DNA from: Prochlorococcus marinus CUG1416
GTDB taxonomy: Bacteria; Cyanobacteriota; Cyanobacteriia; PCC-6307; Cyanobiaceae
Assembly: GCF_017695965.1 (NCBI RefSeq)
Contig: NZ_JAAORM010000005.1
Span: 124,001 to 188,000, forward strand
DNA: 64,000 bases
Direction: 5' to 3'
The notes under the pieces: generated by a model
Database searches by the model: none
Told to the model about the DNA's origin: nothing
The model's input: the letters and a program-made list of their open reading frames with translations, nothing else
Part shown: positions 25,055 through 33,217 of the stretch, piece by piece
How the letters are laid out: every line of letters starts with the position of its first letter
Position numbering within the stretch: the first letter of the stretch is position 1
Position numbers and translations under genes: made by a program

Positions 25055-25074
25055 GCTCGCAGAATAGCTCGCAG
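25055..25074 (+). repeat. Two GCTCGCAG repeats at left end of element 2
   Basis: Copies at 25055 and 25067 with the same 12-bp period as the GGTCGCAG sites of element 1, differing in the second base only. Confidence 0.85.
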
Positions 25075-25195
25075 AAAAAACAATATTAAAAATCCCTTAA
25101 AGAATTGCTCTTATTATTCTTTCTATCTTTCATTAATGATGAGTAAATAATTACTATCTGAATTTTTCTATTTAATAATTAATTTTGAATTTCTT

Positions 25196-25837
25196 CTATT
25201 TATTTTTAAGTTCTGAAATAGTTTTTTTTAAATTTATTATTTCTTCTTTTTGTTTAATATTTATAATCATAATATTTTCAAAATTCCTTAGTTTTTGAGC
25301 ATTAGATAATGAACGACAAATATCCATTGCTTTTTTTATTTTTTGGTTGTAATCAAAATTAGGTTTTTGTTTTTCAGAAGAAAATTTTGTCAAATCAGAT
25401 TCGGTAAATATCTCTCCACCTAATAAACGATCTATAATTTCTTTTCTTTTTACCAAATCAAAATTACCAATTTTAGCTAATGATCTTGATGATAATTCTG
25501 CCAAAATAGTTTCAGGAATATTTGTTTTAAATAACCATGATTCATACGCGGATGCTAAATCTCTACAATTTCTACCACTTAAATAAAAAACTCTTGAATC
25601 AGTTAGCTTAACCCAATTAGTATTTTTAAAAAGGATCTTAATCTCAGATAGATTTTTTGCAACATCTAAAATAGAATTACCAATATTAAATATTGAAGAG
25701 TTTATAATTTCAATTTTTTTATTGATTTCATTAATTTTAGAATGATCAAAACCTTCTTTGATTAAAAATTTATTATGGTCGAGATTTATAGATTTACTAA
25801 ATAAGGATTTAGAATTATTAGATAAAGAAATGGTCAT
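25196..25837 (-). CDS. Uncharacterised 213-residue protein of element 2, DUF3102-like pattern
   Basis: The sole gene of element 2. The product is predicted mostly helical. A central part (about 35-85) runs IFNIGNSILDVAKNLSEIK, then NTNWVKLTDSRVFYLSGRNC and RDLASAYESW. It is followed by LAELSSRSLAKIGNFD and KRKEIIDRLLGGEIFTESDL. This order resembles DUF3102-type proteins of plasmids and phages, which have a DNA-binding flavour, but the match is by eye and weak. The C-terminal 50 residues end in a likely coiled coil (KQKEEIINLKKTISELK). A role in element maintenance, excision or host defence is possible; none is shown. Confidence 0.6.
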   Translation of the reverse strand: MTISLSNNSKSLFSKSINLDHNKFLIKEGFDHSKINEINKKIEIINSSIFNIGNSILDVAKNLSEIKILFKNTNWVKLTDSRVFYLSGRNCRDLASAYESWLFKTNIPETILAELSSRSLAKIGNFDLVKRKEIIDRLLGGEIFTESDLTKFSSEKQKPNFDYNQKIKKAMDICRSLSNAQKLRNFENIMIINIKQKEEIINLKKTISELKNK

Positions 25838-25971
25838 TAATAACGAAAAATTAATTACTAGTAATATTCTAGTAATAGCTAGCCCTGTTCGAAAATATAG
25901 TATTAAAATTTACAATGGACGGTTCGTCCAATCATGGTATATCAATTAGTGCTACTAAATATGAGATAAGG

Positions 25972-25991
25972 GCTCGCACAGTAGCTCGCAG
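25972..25991 (+). repeat. GCTCGCAC / GCTCGCAG pair at right end of element 2
   Basis: Copies at 25972 (last base changed to C) and 25984, 12 bp apart and in the same orientation as the left-end pair of this element. Confidence 0.8.
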
Positions 25992-26075
25992 AGAACCCTT
26001 AATTATCCATATTTGTACATTATTATCCTATCGAATTATTGATCACACTCATTGGTATAACAAGCAAAATCTTGA

Positions 26076-26148
26076 TGGAGCCAAGCGGATTCGAACCGCT
26101 GGCCCCCTGCATGCCATGCAGGTGCTCTACCAGCTGAGCTATGGCCCC
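26076..26148 (-). tRNA. tRNA-Ala (anticodon GGC)
   Basis: On the - strand 73 nt fold as a complete cloverleaf. The acceptor GGGGCCA/TGGCTCC includes the G3-U70 pair that identifies alanine tRNAs. A D arm is GCTC/GAGC, the anticodon stem CCTGC/GCAGG encloses loop ATGGCAT with GGC, and the T arm is AGCGG/CCGCT with TTCGAAT. The discriminator is A73 and CCA is not encoded. Two partial copies of its 3' part lie downstream at 24961 and 22166, so it is the integration target of the element array. Its 5' half lies on the chromosome side and stays intact with each insertion. Confidence 0.97.
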
Positions 26149-26164
26149 AAATCTAGAAACGTCT

Positions 26165-26170
26165 TTTATA
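26165..26170 (-). promoter_or_regulatory. Possible -10 of the tRNA-Ala promoter
   Basis: TATAAA on the - strand, 17 nt before the first base of the tRNA. The -35 region is poor. The call rests on position. Confidence 0.3.
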
Positions 26171-26199
26171 ACAATCTATTTAAAGATTTCTTTCTCAAC

Positions 26200-26766
26200 G
26201 TCACTAATTCCTATGTTAGTTTATATCGTTTGATTATTAATATCTACTTCCTAAAATGGACATAGAGATTTACAAGTTTTAGAGTGCTTTCTGGTACTTT
26301 TATAACGCTATTAAGAGCCTTCTTAAATAGTCAAGCTTGTCTTGTATGGAGTATAGAAGTAAGAAAAATTAAAGGGAGACTTTTAACAAGAGTCTGTATT
26401 AGATATTTTTCCAAGAAAAGAGGTTAGGTTTAAGGAGAAATTAATTTCGAAGGTGAGTATTAAAACGAAAATGTGAGGATTTTTAAAAGAGATTAAATAA
26501 AAAATTTGAAGAGTTTTTTTAGATAAATTAAAATTTTTACTAATTTTTTCCTTTTTATTAATTAGCTATATCCTCTCCAGAGTTAAAAAAAATCATGATA
26601 AGGATTCTAGTTCAAAGAGTTTTTGAGAAGTAAATAATCAATAAATAAAAGCTATTAGGAAATTAGAACTATTTTTAAATGAAAAGAAAGAATTTTTAAT
26701 TATCGAACAAAAATTTATTTATAAAAAATAGGAATTAATTTTGCCTAATGCTCTTCTTGATTTCTA
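26200..26766. other. Gene-free region upstream of tRNA-Ala
   Basis: No open frame of useful length or known family is seen on either strand. Short frames such as the one reading KGRLLTRVCIRYFSKKRG near 26370-26425 stop quickly and have no recognisable relatives. The base composition is similar to neighbouring intergenic DNA. It may be eroded coding sequence. Confidence 0.4.
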
Positions 26767-27588
26767 TTATAGTAAGTTAATTATTTTAATAAGTACCTTT
26801 TTGGGAAAAGATATACCATCGCCAGAATATATACATTTTCTTGAGGAAGGAATTACTGATGCAGGTATTTCAAAAAAAGCGATTCTTCCTAGCTTGCCAC
26901 TCCCTGTAGGTTTTATTTCATGAGGTTGACTACCTTCAAAGAAAATAATATCTGTAGGATCAACATAATCTGATAAACAAATACTATTATTTGATTTATC
27001 CGTTAAATATAAACCTCCATTATTATAATCCTTCCCCTTATGTGTTAATTCAACTTTAAAGTGAATCATAGGTTTTATATTCCATGAAGGCTTGAAGTCT
27101 ATATGCTTATTCAAAAATCCTCCCCCTAAAGGATAAAGACTTAATGAAGTATATGTAAAAAAATTATTCTCTTCAATAAAATCGCCATATTCCAAATCGT
27201 TTCCATAGATTACATTTCTAATTCTAGATAAAGAATGTGAAGTCTCGAGAACTTTTATTAGCTCAATATTAGGTTTATTCCATCTAAAACCGCAATATCT
27301 AAATAAATGCCAAGCTGTATTCTTTTCATATCCTAATAAATCTGCCATTCCAGCTGAAACATTCCCACGAAGGGCAGTAGGTAAATCATTCTTTTTACAA
27401 CTATATTTATTAAAATATTCAATAGCTTCCTTGCGACAAGAATGATACCATTCATTACTGATAAGTTTTTTTGCAATAAAATAACCGTTTTTATCAATTT
27501 CTATTCTTGCCTTAGAAATAAAATTTTCAAGATCTATTTCTTTATTTAGTATATCTATTGGAATTTTACTTCTTAATTTTTCAAACAC
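26767..27588 (-). CDS. 2-oxoglutarate/Fe(II)-type oxygenase
   Basis: A 273-residue protein. The facial triad is readable: LNKHIDFKPSW gives H-x-D (about 165-167), GSQPHEIKPTGSGKLGRIAF gives the distal His and the Arg that would hold 2-oxoglutarate. An N-terminal helical part (about 20-60) precedes the jelly roll, as in phytanoyl-CoA-hydroxylase-like proteins. It is a lone - gene at the start of the second half of the glycan island. A sugar or lipid hydroxylation role is possible. It does not closely resemble the oxygenase-like genes at 22506 or 34201. Confidence 0.72.
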   Translation of the reverse strand: MFEKLRSKIPIDILNKEIDLENFISKARIEIDKNGYFIAKKLISNEWYHSCRKEAIEYFNKYSCKKNDLPTALRGNVSAGMADLLGYEKNTAWHLFRYCGFRWNKPNIELIKVLETSHSLSRIRNVIYGNDLEYGDFIEENNFFTYTSLSLYPLGGGFLNKHIDFKPSWNIKPMIHFKVELTHKGKDYNNGGLYLTDKSNNSICLSDYVDPTDIIFFEGSQPHEIKPTGSGKLGRIAFFEIPASVIPSSRKCIYSGDGISFPKKVLIKIINLL

Positions 27589-27671
27589 TTTATTAGAAAA
27601 TTTATCTAATTAAACCAACTCTAACAAAAAATTTAATTTTATAAAATCAAAAACAATTAAACATATAAAAT

Positions 27672-27698
27672 GTATTCTTAAAATAAGAATACTTTTTT
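27672..27698 (+). terminator. Perfect intrinsic terminator hairpin on the + strand
   Basis: GTATTCTTA (27672-27680), loop AAA, TAAGAATAC (27684-27692), then six T. The stem is fully paired over 9 bp and the T tract is on the + strand only. No + gene lies upstream of it for over 4 kb, and the next gene starts 109 nt downstream. It therefore ends either an unannotated short transcript or a leader RNA of the 27807 operon. Confidence 0.7.
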
Positions 27699-27806
27699 AG
27701 TTTTAATATTAGATCGAACATTATAATTTTTTATGAGGTTAAATAATTTTATTTAAAGTAAATATTCAAATTATGCCTTAAATTACATAAAGAGTAAATT
27801 AAAAAC

Positions 27807-28787
27807 ATGAATATAAAAAAAGAATTTTCTTTAATAATTGGATGTTTATATAAAGAAATTGCTGAAATTAAATTTTTAATTGAAAAACTAGATGAAAATA
27901 ATAAATTTTTAAGTGAAATAATATGCGTTATTTCTGATATTAATCAATTAGAACAAAAAAGAGTTTTATCTTTGCTGAAAAATATTACAAAAATCAAATT
28001 AGAACTAGTTTTCTTTAGAAGGGTTGTTCTACCTGGGGAAGCAAGGAATATTGGAATTGATAAAAGTAGCTTTAATTATCTTTGTTTTTTGGATTCTCAT
28101 ACCTTACCTGAAAAAAATTGGTTATCAATTTCAATTAAAATAATGGAAGAAAAAAACTTAAGGGGAATATTGGGGAGAACAAGATATATAGGTTTAAATG
28201 AATTTGAAAAATGCTTTATAGCTGCAACTTTTGGAAATATACCCCGCCATACATTACCTGGGACTTTGATAGAAAAAAAATTAATAAATCAAATAGGCTT
28301 CTTTATTCCAAATAAAAGAAGCGGTGAAGATTCAGAATGGATTCACAGATGTTTAGCATTCGAAAAAAACATAAAACAAATCAATGTTATGCCTTTAAAT
28401 TATATTGGTTTAAAAGACTTAAATTTTATAGATTTATGCACAAAATGGTACAAAAATTATTCAAGCGCATGTTTAAATAATAGTCTAATTTTTCAAAGAT
28501 TCTATTATTTATCTTTTTCGACAATTTCTATAATATTGATCGCATTAAGTTGGAATGACAAAGTTGCTAAATGGGATGAGAATAGTCTTTTTTATTTACC
28601 TCATATTTCAAAAATAACTTTCCTATTTATATTAATAATTTACATATTATTTAGGCTAATCATTCTACCATCAAAGAAAAATATAAATTTCTTTAAATTA
28701 AATTTTTTTCAATTTATTAGATTTTCTTTAATTTCAATAATATTAGATATTATAAAATTTATAGCTCTAATAACTTATAGGAGCTGA
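27807..28787 (+). CDS. Family 2 glycosyltransferase with C-terminal membrane helices
   Basis: A 326-residue protein. The GT-A domain shows FSLIIGCLYKEIAEI, VVLPGEARNIGIDKS, the metal-site FLDSHTLPEKNW (D-x-H in place of D-x-D) and RSGEDSEWIHRCL, the usual acidic catalytic region. Two or three hydrophobic segments after residue 225 anchor it. The hit pattern resembles rhamnosyl or N-acetylgalactosaminyl transferases of the GT2 family, but the sugar cannot be named. It starts the three-gene run with flippase (6-nt gap) and pyruvyl transferase. Confidence 0.82.
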   Translation: MNIKKEFSLIIGCLYKEIAEIKFLIEKLDENNKFLSEIICVISDINQLEQKRVLSLLKNITKIKLELVFFRRVVLPGEARNIGIDKSSFNYLCFLDSHTLPEKNWLSISIKIMEEKNLRGILGRTRYIGLNEFEKCFIAATFGNIPRHTLPGTLIEKKLINQIGFFIPNKRSGEDSEWIHRCLAFEKNIKQINVMPLNYIGLKDLNFIDLCTKWYKNYSSACLNNSLIFQRFYYLSFSTISIILIALSWNDKVAKWDENSLFYLPHISKITFLFILIIYILFRLIILPSKKNINFFKLNFFQFIRFSLISIILDIIKFIALITYRS

Positions 28788-28793
28788 CAAATT

Positions 28794-30113
28794 ATGGAGC
28801 TAGAAATAAAGAATTTAAATCAAAAAAACTTCTTAAGTCTATTTCTAAATATTATTTATTCTTCTTTAAATTTTTTCTTAATTTTTATTTTAGCCAGATT
28901 TCTTGGTGCTGCGGAATTTGGAAAATATATATTTTCCTTATCTCTAGTGAAATTTATAGGATTACCAATCTTAATAGGTTACCCCTATTTTCTTTTAAAA
29001 AAATCATCATTCTTAAGTAAGAATAGGTCAGTAGAGGTTAATAAATTGATCAATAGAAACTTATATATTATTTTATTTTATTTACTTTTTTCTTTAGTAT
29101 CTTTTCTTTTTCTGAAATTGATAATACCAAATTTTTTAGGAAATTATTTCAACATAATTATCCTTGGAATAATATTCATAACACCTTTTTTATCAATTAT
29201 TAACTCAATTTCATCAATAATAAGATCATCTGGAGGCGAGCTGAAAGGATTAATAATGGAGAATTTGCTCCAAAATCTTATATTTATTTTATTAATTTTC
29301 TTTTTAAAAATTTTTATAAATTTAGAAAATTACTCATCTTATATATTCTTATTTGCGTTATCAGCTTTTATAACCCTTACTTACTCTTTTTATCAAATAA
29401 GAAAAATATTCAAATTTAAAATTTTTAAAATTAATTTGATGAAAAACATGCTTAGGAATCTAAAGGAATCAACATCATTTATTCTATTTCAAATTTTTGT
29501 CTTGGTAGATAAATTATTGCCAATTATCATTTTAGGATTTTGCCAAGCACCTGAAATTGTAGCAAACTTTAAAATTGCTGTTCAAATCTCAGCTATTTCA
29601 GGCTTAGCTTTAGATTCTATAAACAAAATAGTACAGCCCAGATTTGCAAAGGGATTTAGTAATAAAGAAATTAATAAAATCGAAAATATTGCTTTAACAA
29701 GTAATAAATTTGCTTTTATTTATGCTATAGCAACAAGCTTAATAATCTTTATTTTTTACGAAAAATTTATTGGCTTATTTTTTGGAAGTTTTTTTATTTT
29801 ACCGAAAACAACTGTTTTCTTAATTTTACTAACGCCATTAGTTAACTCTTTTTTTGGTTCAGTAGGTTCAATAATAAACATGAGTGGTAATGAAAAAGTT
29901 TCTATTTTTTATTGTGGGATAACTTTGCTAATTGGAACCATATTTGGCTTAGTATTAATTCCAATAATTGGAATAAATGGAGCAGCAATTTCAACTTTAA
30001 TATCTTCTTTATTAAGAGGCTTTATCCTTTGGAATAAATCAAAAAATTTGTTAAATATTAATTCTTCTTTTATTCTAAGTAAGGTGCATAAACTAATAAT
30101 TCCTTTGAAATAG
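28794..30113 (+). CDS. Wzx-like polysaccharide flippase (MOP superfamily)
   Basis: A 439-residue polytopic membrane protein with about twelve to fourteen hydrophobic segments and no soluble domain. ILARFLGAAEFGKYIFSLS near the N-terminus is the typical G-x2-x-F-G-x-Y/Y-x-F opening of O-antigen flippases. IPIIGINGAAISTLISSLLR near the end is the common C-terminal motif. It would move lipid-linked repeat units across the inner membrane. A truncated relative of its C-terminus sits in element 1 at 24607-24843. Confidence 0.88.
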   Translation: MELEIKNLNQKNFLSLFLNIIYSSLNFFLIFILARFLGAAEFGKYIFSLSLVKFIGLPILIGYPYFLLKKSSFLSKNRSVEVNKLINRNLYIILFYLLFSLVSFLFLKLIIPNFLGNYFNIIILGIIFITPFLSIINSISSIIRSSGGELKGLIMENLLQNLIFILLIFFLKIFINLENYSSYIFLFALSAFITLTYSFYQIRKIFKFKIFKINLMKNMLRNLKESTSFILFQIFVLVDKLLPIIILGFCQAPEIVANFKIAVQISAISGLALDSINKIVQPRFAKGFSNKEINKIENIALTSNKFAFIYAIATSLIIFIFYEKFIGLFFGSFFILPKTTVFLILLTPLVNSFFGSVGSIINMSGNEKVSIFYCGITLLIGTIFGLVLIPIIGINGAAISTLISSLLRGFILWNKSKNLLNINSSFILSKVHKLIIPLK

Positions 30114-30123
30114 AAATACTATT

Positions 30124-31338
30124 ATGAGAAAAATTTACCTCACAGGTCATCATACTTTTAAGAATAGAGGTTGCGAAGCTATTGTAAGGTCTACTATTCG
30201 ATTATTAAAAAAACACGATAGCTCACTAAAATTTATCGTACCTAGTAAAAATATTAAATGGGATATAGAACAGTGGCCAGCAGCAAAAGAATATGGTGTT
30301 GAATTTATAAAATATAAAATTCCTAATTATCTAAAATTGGTTTGGAGGATACAGAGACTAGGGAATTTAAGTAAATATGAAATTAAATATCATTATCCTA
30401 AATATCTACTAAATATTTGTGAAAACGTAGATGCTTTTCTCTCTATTGGAGGTGATAATTATTCTCTTGATTACAACATCCCTAATTATGTAATCTATCA
30501 AGATCAACTTGCTCATAAATTAAATAAGCCCCTTATTTTATGGGGAGCATCTGTTGGACCTTTTGAAAGAAAGTATTTTTTAATTCCTAAAATAAAAAAA
30601 CATTTATCAAAAATGAAAATGATTTATGTACGTGAGGAAATTTCATATAAATATCTTAAAGAAAAAATTGGATTAAATAATATAAAATTATCATTTGATC
30701 CGGCTTTCACTTTATTACATGAAAAGTCATCAGAGGTTGATTTGCTATTAAGAGAAATAAATAAGAAAAATATTATTGGAATAAATGTTAATCCACTAAT
30801 TGAAAAATTCTCTAACAGAAAAATTAACCTAATAAGCATAATCAAATCATTTATTAAAGAACTAAAAATTAAATATGATATGGAAGTTGTTTTAGTTCCC
30901 CACCTTTGCCGCAAGAATGACCCTTATGAAGATTACCAATTTTTATTAAGAATTCAGAAAGAATGTTTAAAAGAAAATATTTCTGTTTACTTAGTATCTA
31001 ATAGACTTAACGCAGTTGAAATTAAGTACTTAATATCTAACTTTAAAATTTTTATAGGAGCTAGGACACATTCAACTATTGCAGCTTTATCTTTAAATAT
31101 TCCATCAATAATTCTTTCTTATAGCATAAAGTCCTTGGGAATAAACAAATTCTTTTTTGAGAATAATTATCTTGTTCTCGATTGTAATCAAATAAATAAA
31201 GATAATTTGCTAATTAGAGTTGACAATATTCTAGAAAATGAGAAATATTACAAAGATATTTTAAATAGAAAAAACAAATTGATCAGAGATGAGATGAAAA
31301 TTTCCACACTTTCCCTTTATGATGATTTTTTTAATTAA
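30124..31338 (+). CDS. Polysaccharide pyruvyl transferase family protein
   Basis: A 404-residue protein of the CsaB/WcaK type, which adds pyruvate ketals from phosphoenolpyruvate to sugars. Seen are HHTFKNRGCEAIVRSTIRLL at the start, AFLSIGGDNYSLDYN (about 107-121), LILWGASVGPFERKY, YVREEISYKYLKE and FIGARTHSTIAALSLNIPSI. It is the last gene of the 27807 run, followed by a 222-bp AT-rich gap with no gene. A nitroreductase-like gene of the kind that accompanies these enzymes lies in element 1. Confidence 0.9.
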   Translation: MRKIYLTGHHTFKNRGCEAIVRSTIRLLKKHDSSLKFIVPSKNIKWDIEQWPAAKEYGVEFIKYKIPNYLKLVWRIQRLGNLSKYEIKYHYPKYLLNICENVDAFLSIGGDNYSLDYNIPNYVIYQDQLAHKLNKPLILWGASVGPFERKYFLIPKIKKHLSKMKMIYVREEISYKYLKEKIGLNNIKLSFDPAFTLLHEKSSEVDLLLREINKKNIIGINVNPLIEKFSNRKINLISIIKSFIKELKIKYDMEVVLVPHLCRKNDPYEDYQFLLRIQKECLKENISVYLVSNRLNAVEIKYLISNFKIFIGARTHSTIAALSLNIPSIILSYSIKSLGINKFFFENNYLVLDCNQINKDNLLIRVDNILENEKYYKDILNRKNKLIRDEMKISTLSLYDDFFN

Positions 31339-31560
31339 AGGATATCTTTAACAAAATTTATAATTAAAATACTTAGCCTCTTATTTTATTAAATATTTAA
31401 AAGCTTTATTTTTTTGGGATTTTTTATTAAATATTTTTGAAAACTTTTAATTATTTTTGATAATCAATTTTTTAATTGATATTAATTTATAAATTTGTAA
31501 TTCATTCGATTTAAATGTTTAATATTAATAGGTAAAATATTAAAAAAAATAAAAAGTAAT

Positions 31561-32346
31561 TTGTCTTTTAATATCTCTAAAAAAAAACATAGAGTTATTT
31601 TAGTTCATGATTTTATTGAGTCAAAAAGAAGAGGACTTAATAAGAATCAAGATGAGAAATATTTGTTATCATTTTCAAAGTTTAAATCCTGTATTGAAGC
31701 TTCAATTAAAAATGGAATAAATTTTGAAAAGCTTTTTACAAATCATGAGAACAAGAACTTTGTTCAAATAACAAGTGATGATGGCGGTGGTTCCGCATTA
31801 TTATTAGCTAATTTCTTAAAGGATCAAGGGATTAAGGGGATTTTCTTTATTATTACATCTAAGATTGGTTCAAAAAATTTTCTGAATTATGAGGAAATCA
31901 AGTATATTCATTCAATGGGACATCAGATAGGTTCACATAGTCATACTCATCCAAATCCATTTTGCAAATTAAATAAAGACGAAATAGCATACGAAATATA
32001 TAAAAGTAGATCAATACTTGAAGAATTATTGAATGATAAGATAACTACTTTTTCTGTTCCAGGAGGAGAATGCACAAAAAGTACATTACTTACCCTTAGC
32101 GGGGAGGAATTTGATTTAAAGGAAATATATACATCTACACCATTTCAAGGGGAGTATTTTAGGAATTTAAATTCTGTTTTTTATGGCCGCTTGTGTATAT
32201 TCAAATCTATGGGTAAAAAACAAATTATAAGAATAATTAATGGAGAAGGTTGGACTTTAAAAAGAATAAGATATCAATCAGGTAGATTCAAAAGAGAAAG
32301 AGAAGCTGATTTTAGAAAACTTAATTCAAGAATATTAATAAAATAA
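31561..32346 (+). CDS. Polysaccharide deacetylase family protein (NodB-like)
   Basis: A 261-residue protein. FVQITSDDGGGSALLL is the metal-binding opening (normally T-F-D-D-G), GIKGIFFIITSKIG the following strand, GHQIGSHSHTHPNP the H-x3-H-type metal site, and TTFSVPGGECTKST the Pro-Gly-Gly motif. This fits family 4 carbohydrate esterases that remove N- or O-acetyl groups from glycans. No signal peptide is visible, so the enzyme may work inside the cell. Start is TTG at 31561. The frame remains open upstream to 31501 without a standard start, so the N-terminus is uncertain. Confidence 0.8.
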   Translation: MSFNISKKKHRVILVHDFIESKRRGLNKNQDEKYLLSFSKFKSCIEASIKNGINFEKLFTNHENKNFVQITSDDGGGSALLLANFLKDQGIKGIFFIITSKIGSKNFLNYEEIKYIHSMGHQIGSHSHTHPNPFCKLNKDEIAYEIYKSRSILEELLNDKITTFSVPGGECTKSTLLTLSGEEFDLKEIYTSTPFQGEYFRNLNSVFYGRLCIFKSMGKKQIIRIINGEGWTLKRIRYQSGRFKREREADFRKLNSRILIK

Positions 32347-32359
32347 AAATATCAAATTT

Positions 32360-33184
32360 ATGAATTCAAAATATATTTTGTTAATAAGTAATGAGTTATC
32401 TACTTTCTATACTGCTTACCTTTTAGTTAAATCAGATACACCTCCATCAGGGATAATAATTGGAAACTATAAAGGGTTAAAAAATAGAATAAAATTTGAA
32501 AAGTCGCTTATTAGTAAATATGGAGTTTTCAAAAGGTTTTCTCAAATATTTGCCAGTATCTTACATAAGTTAATAGATGGGAGAAAAGATAAAAATATGC
32601 TAAAAGAACTATATGAAGAATTTACTCAGGAGGATCTTTTCGAGATAGCCGAAAAGTTATCTTTACCTATAGTTAATTTAAAGTCATATGATTATGGGAA
32701 TCAAAAAGTGGTCAAATTTATATCATCTATAAATCCTTATTTTTTAGTTTGTCATACTCCATTTTGGATACCTAAAAAAATTAGAGATCTAATTTATTCT
32801 AAAATTATAATAGGTTCTCATCCAGGAATTATACCTTGGTTTAGAGGTTCTAATTCTACCTTTTGGGCGAGATATAAAAATAAAGATGATTATAATGGCT
32901 ATAGTATTTTTTGTATAAATTCAGGAGTTGACTCAGGACCAATAATCAAAAGAGAATATATCAAATATGATGTAAACATTTCTTATAGAGCTAATGATTA
33001 TTTGCTATTAAATATGATTTCAAAAGAAATTGTGAAGGTTGTTGATGACTGTATTAAAGGAAAATTACCAAATCTTAAAAAACAAAAACCTATCCTATCG
33101 AATCAAATTTATAAAAATCCTGGAATTATTGAATATATAATTTTTAGATATAAAGAATTTAAAAAAATAAGGGATAAAAAATAA
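32360..33184 (+). CDS. Formyltransferase-like protein (methionyl-tRNA formyltransferase fold)
   Basis: A 274-residue protein with the formyltransferase core. YFLVCHTPFWIPKKI is followed by IIGSHPGIIPWFRGSNSTFW, equivalent to the N-x-H-P-S-L-L-P-x-x-R-G motif, and FCINSGVDSGPIIKREYI, which carries the catalytic Asp. The His and Asp are present, but the Asn two residues before His is Gly. Known sugar N-formyltransferases of surface glycans use this fold with 10-formyl-tetrahydrofolate. It follows the deacetylase with a 13-nt gap, so deacetylation then formylation of an amino sugar is attractive (inference), but the missing Asn leaves activity open. Confidence 0.78.
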   Translation: MNSKYILLISNELSTFYTAYLLVKSDTPPSGIIIGNYKGLKNRIKFEKSLISKYGVFKRFSQIFASILHKLIDGRKDKNMLKELYEEFTQEDLFEIAEKLSLPIVNLKSYDYGNQKVVKFISSINPYFLVCHTPFWIPKKIRDLIYSKIIIGSHPGIIPWFRGSNSTFWARYKNKDDYNGYSIFCINSGVDSGPIIKREYIKYDVNISYRANDYLLLNMISKEIVKVVDDCIKGKLPNLKKQKPILSNQIYKNPGIIEYIIFRYKEFKKIRDKK

Positions 33185-33217
33185 ATTTTAAATTATTGTT
33201 ATTAATTTTAAATTGTA

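Larger units (their letters stand above)
25007..26121. mobile_element. tRNA-Ala-integrated element 2, about 1.1 kb, one gene
   Basis: Segment between tRNA fragment B and the intact tRNA-Ala. Octamers near both ends are GCTCGCAG or a one-base variant (25055 and 25067; 25972 and 25984), again 12 bp apart, and differ from element 1 at the second base. The right end keeps the same order as element 1 (repeats, ATATTTG, a TATC-centred segment, TTGGTATAAC, CTTGA, then tRNA). The only gene is the 213-residue protein at 25196-25837. With no recombinase it is a minimal mobilisable unit dependent on a helper (inference). Confidence 0.7.

Noticed and set aside
25915-26265. 116-codon + ORF over the tRNA-Ala
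   Set aside because: It runs through the tRNA gene and element end repeats on the opposite strand and has no protein-like composition.
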